Assembly (NCBI GenBank): GCA_030044295.1
Contig: JASHWB010000163.1
Location: 1 to 8,115, forward strand
Reading direction: 5' to 3'
DNA from: Candidatus Acidiferrales bacterium
Lineage (GTDB): Bacteria; Acidobacteriota; Terriglobia; Acidiferrales; UBA7541
DNA: 8,115 nucleotides
Shown here in pieces: positions 1 to 6,315 of the stretch. Made by a program: the position numbers and the translations under genes. The notes beneath the pieces are model-generated. The model was not told the DNA's origin. It did no database searches and saw only the letters and a list, made by a program, of their open reading frames with translations. The stretch's first letter is position 1. Each line of letters opens with the position of its first letter.

Positions 1-64
1 TGCGCAGTTCGCCTGAGGCGATCATGTCCTGCAGGGCGTTCCAGGCCGCGCCGCAATCGTGCCA

Positions 65-631
65 ATGAAAACGCGGATATTCACAGTCCCGAATCAGCTC
101 ACGTTTGTTCGCCTGGCGTTTCTGCCGTTCTTCGTTATGGCCATCAAGTACGACCGCTACACCATCGCTCTCGGCATACTGATTCTCGCCGGCCTCAGCG
201 ATGGCCTCGATGGTCTGCTGGCCCGCAATCTGAATCAGCGCACGCCGCTCGGCGCTTACCTCGATCCTATCGCCGACAAGCTGTTGCTTTCCTCCTCGTA
301 TTTTGTGCTGGCGCTGAAGGGAAAAATCGGCTGGTGGCTGGCAATTCTCGTTCTTGGGCGCGACGTCTTGCTTCTGATCGCCTGCGCCGTGATTCTGCTC
401 GTGGTCGGCTACCGCCCGTTTCCGCCGAGCATTTGGGGCAAGGCCACTACGTTTTTCGAAATCGTGCTGATCGTGATGGCCCTCGTGCTCACCATCTGGC
501 ATCCGGATGCGCTATGGATCGCCCGGGAGCTTTGCGGCTATTGCGTGGCGACGTTTGTGATCATCTCGGGGCTGCATTACAGCTTCGTCGTATCGCGGCA
601 ATTGCACGTCGAAACGCCCACGGTGCAATGA
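65..631 (+). CDS. pgsA: CDP-alcohol phosphatidyltransferase (PgsA-like)
   Basis: Integral membrane enzyme that transfers a phosphatidyl group from a CDP-diacylglycerol donor to an alcohol; the closest familiar role is phosphatidylglycerophosphate synthase (glycerol-3-phosphate acceptor). The family signature DxxDGxxAR(x8)GxxxDxxxD is complete: D46, D49, G50, A53, R54, G63, D67 and D71, numbering from the ATG at 65. An early PNQLTFVRL segment and a GK-x-TT element near residues 125-129 also suit PgsA. Several hydrophobic stretches span about residues 12-45, 75-115, 130-148 and 158-176. The length of 188 aa is normal for the family. The frame also allows a GTG start at 59; I prefer the ATG at 65, though neither has a clear Shine-Dalgarno sequence. 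The ATG overlaps a TGA (66-68) of the frame open from the window's left edge, so coupling to an upstream gene is possible. The acceptor alcohol cannot be fixed from sequence alone. The gene ends 16 nt from the convergent rhomboid gene. Confidence 0.92.
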   Translation: MKTRIFTVPNQLTFVRLAFLPFFVMAIKYDRYTIALGILILAGLSDGLDGLLARNLNQRTPLGAYLDPIADKLLLSSSYFVLALKGKIGWWLAILVLGRDVLLLIACAVILLVVGYRPFPPSIWGKATTFFEIVLIVMALVLTIWHPDALWIARELCGYCVATFVIISGLHYSFVVSRQLHVETPTVQ

Positions 632-647
632 GGCGGCGAAAGTTCCT

Positions 648-1604
648 CTAGACGGTAGTTGGACTCAGCAGCATGTATATGACGATTGCGAAGCTGGCCG
701 CTACTGCCAGTCCCGCGGCCCAGCCCAGGACATACGCTCGTTTCCGTTCTTCCGCGGAAGCCGGCGGTCGGCTCACCATCAGCTTGCCCATGATAAATCC
801 AGTAACGAACCCGCCCGCGTGCGCCCAATTGTCAACGAAGTGAAACACGAACCCTAGAATCGCAATGTAAATCAGCCAGCGAATCAAGTTGCTCCGAAGC
901 ATCTGCATGCTTGCGCTTCGCCGCCCCATGGTTATTGCTAACAACACGCCAATCAGCCCGAGCAAAGCCCCGGATGCGCCCATGCTGAAATTTCCAATGA
1001 ACCCGCTCAGCACGTATCCGCCAATTCCGGTAACGACAAAAATAAAAAGGTATCGGGCCGATCCGTACATCTCCTCTACCACCGGGCCGATATCCATTAG
1101 CACCCACATGTTGAAGGCAATGTGCAGAATGCTCCCGTGCAAGAATACGGCGGTAAGCAATCTCCACGGCTGATTCAGATCGGCTAAACCTGGCATGCCA
1201 AAAACTCCGCGAAACGGCAGCGATGCTCCCGCGCTGACGAGGACGCGGTTGCTTATCGCGCCAAGATCAAAAATCGCCTCCCATCCGCCGCTCGGCATCT
1301 GGAATCCCGTCATTCGGACGGTAACCAGCAGCGTAGCCACGTAAATCGCGCAGCACATCGTCAGGATTCCGTACGTCACAGGCGATTGTTCCGGAAGCAA
1401 CCGGCTGAGCGACTTACTTGCTGCCGCCAGCGAAAAGGTCAGATTCGCCCCGCATTGATGGCAGTGCGTGGCCGTAATGCCCACCAGCGATCCGCAGGCC
1501 GGACAAATCTTTGGGCGCGGCGGCGCCTTCTGCCCGCTGAAGATTCCGCTCAGTTTTTTCTGAAATTGCTCGATCTTCCATCGAGCGCGCGGTGAGAGAG
1601 CCAA
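648..1604 (-). CDS. Rhomboid family intramembrane serine protease with N-terminal zinc ribbon
   Basis: A 318-aa protease that cleaves transmembrane substrates within the membrane. Residues 34-51 form a zinc ribbon (C34-P-A-C37, C48-H-Q-C51). The rhomboid core follows: WRLLTAVFLHG near 147-157, the H156/H161/N165 cluster (H161-I-A-F-N165 matches the His-Asn pair of GlpG that supports the oxyanion), the catalytic serine S211 in GASGA, and the catalytic histidine H262 in NWAHAGG. Hydrophobic helices lie around 77-97, 150-170, 184-203, 209-226, 241-257, 262-276 and 291-313. The start is TTG, chosen because AAGGA (1611-1615 read on the minus strand) sits six bases upstream. The gene is divergent from the RlpA gene across a 73-bp promoter region. 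All catalytic residues are present, so it should be active; the substrate is unknown. The zinc ribbon is probably a cytoplasmic binding module (inference). Confidence 0.93.
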   Translation of the reverse strand: MALSPRARWKIEQFQKKLSGIFSGQKAPPRPKICPACGSLVGITATHCHQCGANLTFSLAAASKSLSRLLPEQSPVTYGILTMCCAIYVATLLVTVRMTGFQMPSGGWEAIFDLGAISNRVLVSAGASLPFRGVFGMPGLADLNQPWRLLTAVFLHGSILHIAFNMWVLMDIGPVVEEMYGSARYLFIFVVTGIGGYVLSGFIGNFSMGASGALLGLIGVLLAITMGRRSASMQMLRSNLIRWLIYIAILGFVFHFVDNWAHAGGFVTGFIMGKLMVSRPPASAEERKRAYVLGWAAGLAVAASFAIVIYMLLSPTTV

Positions 1605-1613
1605 TTCGTTTCC

Positions 1614-1642
1614 TTGCGAGAATTTGGACGCGTTCCTATAAT
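1614..1642 (+). promoter_or_regulatory. Probable sigma-70-type promoter of the RlpA gene
   Basis: TTGCGA (1614-1619) and a perfect TATAAT (1637-1642) are separated by 17 bp, the ideal spacing. Transcription would begin near 1649, giving a leader of about 30 nt before the GTG at 1678. The -35 box overlaps the minus-strand ribosome-binding site of the divergent rhomboid gene. Seen directly: the boxes and spacing. Inferred: that they are used. Confidence 0.55.
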
Positions 1643-1665
1643 ACCGGAGTGTTCTACCCCGTAAA
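1638..1665 (-). promoter_or_regulatory. Possible divergent promoter of the rhomboid gene
   Basis: Read on the minus strand, TTTACG (1665-1660) and TATTAT (1643-1638) are 16 bp apart, which would start transcription about 27 nt before the TTG at 1604. The -10 overlaps the plus-strand TATAAT, because that AT-rich block is partly self-complementary. The -35 is weak, so this is only a candidate. Confidence 0.3.
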
Positions 1666-1677
1666 CCGGGATATTTC

Positions 1678-2493
1678 GTGAGTCTGCTCGCGCGAAGGTT
1701 CCTCCCCGCGAATCGAAGTGCTCGGTTTCTCTTTACTGATTTGCTTTCTCGCCATCACCCCTTCCGGTTTGCAATCGCTCTCGCATTTTCGTTGATGGTC
1801 GCCGGATGCGCGCATCGCACCTACACAACGCAAGCACCCGCGTCCGCTCCGGCGCCGCAACAAGCGCCCTACCCTCCACCGACGCCCGGCGCGCAATTCC
1901 CCTCGCCTTCAACGCGCCCTCCCGGCGTCGCGCCGCCCGCTGCGCCTGGTGCGTACGTCGAAGAGGGCATCGCCTCTTGGTACGGAGCGCCGTTCGACGG
2001 CCGCCGCACCTCCAACGGCGAAATTTACAACATGCACCAAATGACCGCCGCGCACCGCACGCTGCCCTTTGGCTCGATCGTCCAGGTGACGAATCTGGCG
2101 AACGGCCGCCAGGTAGATGTGCGCATCAACGACCGCGGACCGTTCGTCGCCAATCGCATCATCGACCTTTCGTACTCCGCGGCGGAAGCGCTGGGCGTCG
2201 TTGGCCCCGGCACCGCTCCCGTCCGATTGCAAGTTGTCTCCGGCCCGAACCCATCACTTGGTTTCTTTGGCGTGCAGGTGGGCGCGTTTGAAGTGGAGGC
2301 GAATGCCGAACGCCTCCGCGCCGGACTTTCCGCGCGATATTCGCCGATCGCGATCGTGTCATACGACTCGCCCGCGGGGCTTTTCTATCGCGTCCGCGTC
2401 GGCCGCGTGCCCACCGAAGCAGCTGCTCGGGATTTGGCCGCGCAACTCCGCGCGAGCGACCAGCTCACAACCTTCGTCGTGCGCCTCGATTAA
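1678..2493 (+). CDS. rlpA: RlpA-family septal/lytic transglycosylase lipoprotein with SPOR domain
   Basis: Envelope lipoprotein of 271 aa. The lipobox VAGC (41-44, lipidated C44) follows the hydrophobic stretch FAIALAFSLM. A Pro/Ala-rich linker (about 50-92) leads to the RlpA double-psi beta-barrel (about 92-187): GIASWYG, FDGRRTSNGE, AAHRTLPFG and INDRGPF followed by IIDLS. A C-terminal SPOR domain (about 192-271, starting FFGVQVGAF and containing FYRVRVG) binds glycan strands lacking stem peptides at the division septum. In Pseudomonas aeruginosa, RlpA cleaves such denuded glycans; activity here is inferred by homology. The GTG at 1678 gives an unusually long n-region of about 30 residues; an in-frame TTG at 1741 would give a more typical leader of about 22 residues but has no visible ribosome-binding site, whereas a weak GGGA (1668-1671) precedes the GTG. 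The stop codon shares one base with the next gene's ATG. Confidence 0.92.
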   Translation: MSLLARRFLPANRSARFLFTDLLSRHHPFRFAIALAFSLMVAGCAHRTYTTQAPASAPAPQQAPYPPPTPGAQFPSPSTRPPGVAPPAAPGAYVEEGIASWYGAPFDGRRTSNGEIYNMHQMTAAHRTLPFGSIVQVTNLANGRQVDVRINDRGPFVANRIIDLSYSAAEALGVVGPGTAPVRLQVVSGPNPSLGFFGVQVGAFEVEANAERLRAGLSARYSPIAIVSYDSPAGLFYRVRVGRVPTEAAARDLAAQLRASDQLTTFVVRLD

Positions 2494-3635
2494 TGTCTTC
2501 GTCGCACAACGTTTCGGACATCCTTTCGCTTTTCCGGGCGCCGCATTCTGAGCGGTGTTCGCGAAGCGTGTGGATTTTTTCTTCCATCGGACTCGCTTCT
2601 CTCATCGCACTGTCTCTTGTTCCTGGCTGCGCATTCGCGCATCCGAAAGCGGCGCAAAGCGAAGCGGCGCCATTCTCGATGCCGGCTGTGACGATCGTCC
2701 TACCGCCAAAGCTGATGGCCGCGCATCCCGCGACGCTCGCCGTCTTCGGAGCGGGCGGAAAGCTCGCCGCTGGCGTCACCGTGGCGCTTAGCGATGGCGA
2801 AAGCGTAACAACCGATGGCACCGGCCGCGCGCATTTCACCGCGCCCGCGACCGCAACGTATCTGCTGGCGCAAGCGGAAGGGACCATCGCAGCCACGCTG
2901 ATCGATCCGGCGAGCGGCGCGAGCGAACCGAAGTCGGCAACGATCCCGCCGTTCGTCTCGCTGCGCGAAAGTTTCTGGGTTTGCGGTCCCGATCTGCAAG
3001 GCGACGCGACCGCCGACAGCATCACGATCAACTCGCATCCAGCGCTCGTGCTCGCCGCATCGCCCGAATGCTTGGCGACAATTGCGCCACCAGGCACTGC
3101 GCCCGGGCCCGCGCCGGTGGCTGTCAGCGCTCCCGGCGTACAGTGGAGCACTTCAACGACGTTCGTCTCGCTCGCATTCGAAGCGCCGCATCCGACGCTT
3201 CAACCGGCGCAAAAGGGCAGCATGACCATCCGCGTTCGCGGATCGGACACGAAGCTCAATCTGGTGGTCGAAAATACGAGCCCCGACGTGCTTCATTTTT
3301 TGCGAGGTGACGTGCAGTGGGTCCGCACGAGCGGCGGCGCAAACAACTTCGCGCCGATCGAGGTGCAGGCGAACCGTTCGGGCGACTTTACGTTTGATGC
3401 GCGCGTGGTTCCACCGCCCGATCCATCGATAGCGGCGCGCTATTTGGAAGCAGCCGCGCGGCTCGCGCCGCGCGACCAAGCCAACCAGCGCCGCCGGATC
3501 AAGAAGTTGGCGCAGCGGTTGTCGCATCGTCCGCGCAACGTCGACTCCGAACGTCGTGACCTGGCCCGCATACTCAACCAAGCCGTACCGGGTGACGAAC
3601 GCACGCTGCTCGCCTTTGCCTACTCCTCGCTGTAG
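2493..3635 (+). CDS. Unrecognised exported protein, probable Ig/IPT-like beta domains, coupled to rlpA
   Basis: I do not recognise this 380-aa protein as a named family. Residues 25-49 look like an export signal: after RCSR comes a hydrophobic core (VWIFSSIGLASLIALSLV), then PGC46 (a poor lipobox because of the proline) and AFA|HP, a good signal peptidase I site. Both periplasmic and lipid-anchored forms are possible. Residues 65-130 resemble an Ig-like or carboxypeptidase-regulatory beta domain (GVTVALSDGESVTTDGTGRA). Residues 173-213 (ITINSHPALVLAAS, then APPGTAPGPAPVAVSA) resemble an IPT/TIG repeat. Residues 242-305 form a third beta-rich segment. The C-terminus (315-365) is helical and Arg/Lys-rich. 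C164 and C193 might form a disulfide. The ATG overlaps the RlpA stop codon (TAATG) with no separate ribosome-binding site, so translation is probably coupled and the product may act with RlpA at the septum or wall (inference). Confidence 0.8.
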   Translation: MSSSHNVSDILSLFRAPHSERCSRSVWIFSSIGLASLIALSLVPGCAFAHPKAAQSEAAPFSMPAVTIVLPPKLMAAHPATLAVFGAGGKLAAGVTVALSDGESVTTDGTGRAHFTAPATATYLLAQAEGTIAATLIDPASGASEPKSATIPPFVSLRESFWVCGPDLQGDATADSITINSHPALVLAASPECLATIAPPGTAPGPAPVAVSAPGVQWSTSTTFVSLAFEAPHPTLQPAQKGSMTIRVRGSDTKLNLVVENTSPDVLHFLRGDVQWVRTSGGANNFAPIEVQANRSGDFTFDARVVPPPDPSIAARYLEAAARLAPRDQANQRRRIKKLAQRLSHRPRNVDSERRDLARILNQAVPGDERTLLAFAYSSL

Positions 3636-3638
3636 CGA

Positions 3639-4736
3639 TTACTCCCGCGCCGCCGCTTCGAGCAACTTCGGCGCGTCTTCCGGCAATGCGCCTTGCGACA
3701 TCTGCTCGACGGAATTGCGCGCGCGGCCGAGGCGGCTGTCTGCCTCTTCGTAGTTCTGCTGCGCGTGCCGCAGGTGATTCCCAAGCTTTTCGTAAACTTC
3801 AGCGAACGAATCCAACTGCTTTTTCAGTCCAGCCAGATTCGCGAGGAGATGGCGCGCATTTTCCTCGATTTTTTGCCCTTGCAGGCTGACGGCGATGGCG
3901 CTGAGGCAGGCGTAAAACGTATTGGGCGACACGGGAAAGACGCGCTTGCCGCGGCAATACTCGTCGAGCAGACCGTATTTCGAATCTTCGCTTCGCAGCA
4001 GCTCGTAATAAACGCCCTCGGACGGCACGAACATCAGGGCGTAATCGAGAGTGTGCTCCTCGGGCAGGATGTATTTTTCGGCGATGGAGTCGGCGTGCTT
4101 GCGCACCGCCGTGCAAAACTCGCGCCGCGCCGCATCTTCTTCCATGGCGAGCCTGCGGTACGCCTCCAGCGGAAACTTCGAATCGACCGGCAGCACGCGG
4201 TCGCCGGTGCGCACGATGGCATCGACGATCACGCCCGTGGATGCAAAGCGATGCTGCATTTCGTAGACGCCGCGCGGCAAAGCGTCCTCCAGCAGACGTT
4301 CAAGCGTGACTTCGCCGAGCGTGCCGCGCGTCTTCGCGCCACCGAGGACCGATTGCAACGTTTGCGCCGCCTGCGAAAGGTCTTCGCTAGTCTTTTGCAC
4401 TTCGCCGATTTTCTGGCTCATCTGCACCAGCGCGTCGGTGGACGACTGCAGCCTGAGGGCCACTTCCTTTTGCGCTTCGGTGGCGAGCTGACCGCTTGAG
4501 GCAATTCCCGTTTGCAACTCGTGGCGGACCTGCCCGAGCTGCTGCGTCACCGATTGCACCAATTGGCCAAGCTGGGCGTTCATGGACTGCGTTTGCGAGA
4601 CGATGGAGGTTTGCAATTCCTGGCGCGCCGCGGCGATCTGTTCCTCGGCGCGGCGACCCGCGCCGGCGCCCCATACCACGGCCGCCACAATCACCGCCGC
4701 AATCACCACCACGACAATCCATGCCAAAGCAGTCAT
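3639..4736 (-). CDS. rmuC: RmuC-family DNA recombination protein
   Basis: A 365-aa homologue of RmuC, which in E. coli limits recombination at inverted repeats and is predicted to carry a PD-(D/E)XK-type nuclease fold. An N-terminal membrane anchor (about 4-24, rich in Val/Ala/Ile) is followed by a long Gln-rich coiled coil (about 28-130). The conserved domain is clear: GGAKTRGTLGEVTLERLL (132-149), then VDAIV (D172) and VLPVDSKFPLEAY with D185-S-K187, matching the proposed D...DxK active site, followed by ILPEEHTLDYALMFVPSEGVYYE (223-245, key residues E226, D231, P238) and VFPVSPNTFYACLSAI (266-281). The length is slightly short of E. coli RmuC. The ATG start is supported by GGAG (4742-4745) five bases upstream. 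Its stop lies three bases from the stop of the convergent exported-protein gene, so the two transcripts must overlap or terminate inside each other's gene. Confidence 0.93.
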   Translation of the reverse strand: MTALAWIVVVVIAAVIVAAVVWGAGAGRRAEEQIAAARQELQTSIVSQTQSMNAQLGQLVQSVTQQLGQVRHELQTGIASSGQLATEAQKEVALRLQSSTDALVQMSQKIGEVQKTSEDLSQAAQTLQSVLGGAKTRGTLGEVTLERLLEDALPRGVYEMQHRFASTGVIVDAIVRTGDRVLPVDSKFPLEAYRRLAMEEDAARREFCTAVRKHADSIAEKYILPEEHTLDYALMFVPSEGVYYELLRSEDSKYGLLDEYCRGKRVFPVSPNTFYACLSAIAVSLQGQKIEENARHLLANLAGLKKQLDSFAEVYEKLGNHLRHAQQNYEEADSRLGRARNSVEQMSQGALPEDAPKLLEAAARE

Positions 4737-4775
4737 CAGTTCTCCACTTTTCGCTGTGCTACCCGTGAACGCTCC

Positions 4776-4804
4776 ACTGTAGCGCGATCACCGGCGGCCA
4801 GCAA
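4776..4804 (-). promoter_or_regulatory. Candidate rmuC promoter
   Basis: On the minus strand TTGCTG (4804-4799) and TACAGT (4781-4776) are 17 bp apart, placing a start near 4769 and a leader of about 33 nt before the rmuC ATG. Each hexamer matches consensus only partly (3/6 and 4/6), but spacing and position fit. Confidence 0.35.
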
Positions 4805-4896
4805 TTGCGCCCCTTCGTGCGGCGGCTCTTGGAAAGCAGCCCCGGGTTGTTTTAGAAGTTAGAGCCGAAAATTGCGCATGAGAAGATGCACCGGGA

Positions 4897-4974
4897 TGTT
4901 CCGCCCTTGATTTTCCAACTACTTTATTTTCTGCCATTTACATGTGTCCAAGGTTGATTGGGTGTTCCGCCCTT
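4897..4974. repeat. 12-bp direct repeat pair
   Basis: TGTTCCGCCCTT occurs at 4897-4908 and 4963-4974, 66 bp apart, each preceded by GGG (with one extra A in the first copy). The flanks differ. Its role is unknown; it could mark the edges of a small insertion or be a remnant of a duplication. Confidence 0.5.
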
Positions 4975-5038
4975 CAGCAACGGCCAAAAGCGAATAGAAA
5001 ACGAAACAATTGGAGATTTCGGATGGCGTGGAAGTACC

Positions 5039-5091
5039 GGTCCGTTTGAATTTCGACTGCTTGTGTCACGATCAAGAAATTCAAACGGACC
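5039..5091. repeat. Palindromic repeat family, copy 1
   Basis: Arms GGTCCGTTTGAATTTC (5039-5054) and GAAATTCAAACGGACC (5076-5091) form a perfect 16-bp stem. The 21-nt interior contains CTTG and CAAG, which can add a short upper stem above a side bulge, leaving the 9-nt loop tgtcacgat. No T-run follows on either strand, so this is not an ordinary terminator. The interior is nearly identical to copies 2 and 3 (6316-6373, 6425-6478), which identifies an interspersed REP- or MITE-like element. Confidence 0.85.
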
Positions 5092-5304
5092 CTGTGACAC
5101 TGGCGGCGAGGGCGGGGCTTGCAGCGTCATGCGTTCAATTCTCCTGTCGGTACGGCTCCTAAATTTGCTGTGAATTGGCCAGTATCGGGCCCGTCTGACG
5201 GCATTAACTCCCATCCTGTTTGGTGCTCCTCCTAAGCCGTCCCCTGATTTCGCGGCGCCGGCCGCACGGCGAATTTCTCGGCCCGAGCCGCGAACTTCCC
5301 GGAC

Positions 5305-5328
5305 GGCTCGCCGACGCGATGGCGAGCC
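5305..5328. repeat. 8-bp hairpin in gap
   Basis: GGCTCGCC (5305-5312) and GGCGAGCC (5321-5328) are perfect inverted repeats around an 8-nt loop. GAGCCG at 5285-5290 can also pair with CGGCTC at 5304-5309, so two mutually exclusive stems are possible. No T-run follows. It may be chance in GC-rich DNA. Confidence 0.4.
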
Positions 5329-5413
5329 ATCGAACCAACCTAGCAATTGCGGAGGACAGGTTCCTACTGGTCTTGTGGCCAGTTTAGGGACAGGTAGTTT
5401 TGGCAGGACCGAA

Positions 5414-5431
5414 GCTGCGCTAAAGTGCAGC
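5414..5431 (-). terminator. Hairpin just after the GNAT gene, weak terminator candidate
   Basis: Inverted repeat with a 7-bp stem (one G-T wobble) and a 4-nt loop, lying one base past the GNAT stop codon on the minus strand. Only TTCGG follows, with no proper T-tract, so it would be a weak intrinsic terminator or an mRNA 3'-end stabiliser. Confidence 0.35.
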
Positions 5432-5432
5432 G

Positions 5433-5987
5433 TTACACGAAGCGAGGGGCAACGCGCTTGCGCCATTCTTCAGCGGTGATTTCCCAGACTTCGGCTGGCA
5501 GGCGGCCGGAGACGTAGTCGCGTTCGGTGACTCCAACGACACGCATGCCCTGCTTTTCCGAGATGCGGCGCGAGGCGATATTCGCTGCTGCTTTGGAAGT
5601 GCGCAGAATGGGGAATTGGAGAACGTCGAACCAGAAGGCGGTAGCGGCGTTGGCGGCTTCGGTCATCAGGCCCTGGCGATGAAATGCGGGATCGAGCCAG
5701 AAGCCGCGATTATCATCCTCGGACTTTTGCAGATCGATGCCGCCGATGATGCGGACGGGATCGGACTTGAGGCGAAGAGTCCATTTCCATGCTTCTCCGC
5801 GGGCGATGGCGGGAAGCGAGGCGTCGCGGACGAAGGTAAGCGCGCCATCGGACGGGTAGGGCCACGGAACCCGAGCGGCGAGATGGCGGACGATTTCCCA
5901 TTGAGGAAAGACGATCTGGATTTGCCCGGCGTCTGAAAGTCCCAGCGGGCGAAGGAGGAGGCGAGGAGTTCCGAGAGGAGGCGTCAT
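5433..5987 (-). CDS. GNAT family N-acetyltransferase, RimJ/RimL type
   Basis: A 184-aa acetyltransferase that uses acetyl-CoA to acetylate an amine, often a protein N-terminus or a small molecule. It opens with TPRLLLRPL, the usual start of this subfamily. WKWTLRLKSDPVRIIGGIDL (68-87) covers the central strands. The acetyl-CoA pyrophosphate-binding segment is FHRQGLMTEAANA (102-114), and NIASRRISEKQGMRVVG (136-152) is the typical late helix. The frame continues to a TTG at 6023, but I chose the ATG at 5987 because the family homology begins right after it; neither start has a good Shine-Dalgarno sequence. The minus-strand TATCAT at 6017-6012 could be a -10 box giving a short leader, but I see no matching -35. 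The substrate is unknown. The gene stands alone between two repeat-rich gaps, which suggests it is an accessory gene. Confidence 0.87.
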   Translation of the reverse strand: MTPPLGTPRLLLRPLGLSDAGQIQIVFPQWEIVRHLAARVPWPYPSDGALTFVRDASLPAIARGEAWKWTLRLKSDPVRIIGGIDLQKSEDDNRGFWLDPAFHRQGLMTEAANAATAFWFDVLQFPILRTSKAAANIASRRISEKQGMRVVGVTERDYVSGRLPAEVWEITAEEWRKRVAPRFV

Positions 5988-6093
5988 CGGGATAGAGCGG
6001 AACGCTAGGACATGATAAAGCAAAATTCGGATAATTCCGTCTGCGGCGGGAAGAGTCAGAGGAGAATCCCGGCAGTGAAAAATGTCCTAGGGC

Positions 6094-6128
6094 AAAAAAG
6101 CCCCACGCTCTGACATCGAGCGTGGGGC
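6094..6128 (-). terminator. Strong intrinsic terminator on the minus strand
   Basis: Perfect 11-bp GC-rich stem (6100-6110 with 6118-6128) and the loop tgacatc. Read on the minus strand, the stem is followed directly by six T (6099-6094), the classical rho-independent layout. On the plus strand ACCCTG follows, so it works one way only. It lies 106 nt before the GNAT ATG and no minus-strand gene lies upstream of it in this window, so it ends either an unrecognised transcript or a GNAT leader RNA. The T6 tract also lies between GGGC and GCCC. Confidence 0.75.
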
Positions 6129-6199
6129 ACCCTGAAATTCGAAAACACAGGGCCAAGATCGGCCGGTCTCTTAGTTTCAAGTGACGCCGCCGTCCTCTC

Positions 6200-6255
6200 G
6201 GGGTAGTGTGTGATTTTGAATCTGAGACCCGATAGGCAAATTCACACACTACCCC
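6200..6255. repeat. 56-bp palindrome flanked by TCTC direct repeat
   Basis: GGGGTAGTGTGTGA (6200-6213) and TCACACACTACCCC (6242-6255) are a perfect 14-bp inverted repeat. After one T-T mismatch the stem goes on for four more pairs (6215-6218 with 6237-6240), leaving an 18-nt loop. TCTC lies directly outside both ends (6196-6199 and 6256-6259) and could be a target-site duplication, although 4 bp can occur by chance. The sequence differs from the other palindrome family in the window. Candidate MITE, REP-type element or structured RNA. Confidence 0.75.
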
Positions 6256-6315
6256 TCTCGGCGGACAGTGGCAGTGCGGGGCGAAGGCGTGCTAGGGTAG
6301 GCGGAAAAATGATAG

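Larger units (their letters stand above)
4805..5432. other. Gene-free gap with palindrome, direct repeat and small hairpins
   Basis: About 630 bases between the rmuC promoter region and the end of the GNAT gene. No frame looks like a conserved protein. A 180-codon minus-strand frame (4924-5466) crosses it, but reads through the 5039-5091 palindrome and into the GNAT 3' end and has a low-complexity Arg/Pro/Ser composition. The gap holds a 12-bp direct repeat (4897-4908, 4963-4974), the first copy of the window's palindromic repeat family, a hairpin at 5305-5328, an 8-bp direct repeat GGACAGGT (5354-5361 and 5388-5395) and a hairpin after the GNAT stop. It may be an accumulation site for small repeats, or decayed mobile DNA. 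Confidence 0.6.

Noticed and set aside
1..68. Possible end of an upstream plus-strand gene (TGA at 66-68) or a minus-strand gene entering from the left edge
   Set aside because: About 20 codons are too few to judge. Several frames are open at the edge and none gives a recognisable tail.
2465..3151. 228-codon minus-strand frame opposite the exported-protein gene
   Set aside because: The plus-strand frame has an export signal, coupling to rlpA and beta-domain-like sequence. The antisense frame shows no domain signature.
3693..4499. 268-codon plus-strand open frame inside the rmuC gene
   Set aside because: It lies wholly antisense to rmuC, whose conserved motifs are unmistakable. Long antisense frames are common in GC-rich genes.
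5039..5091. Copy 1 palindrome as a rho-independent terminator for GNAT or rmuC
   Set aside because: There is no T-tract after the stem on either strand, it lies about 340 bases beyond the GNAT stop, and the same sequence recurs in another setting.
4924..5466. 180-codon minus-strand open frame in the rmuC-GNAT gap
   Set aside because: It overlaps the GNAT 3' end, reads through a palindromic repeat, and has a low-complexity Arg/Pro/Ser-rich composition without recognisable motifs. Only its 68-codon downstream part has a possible ribosome-binding site, and that is reported as a weak finding.
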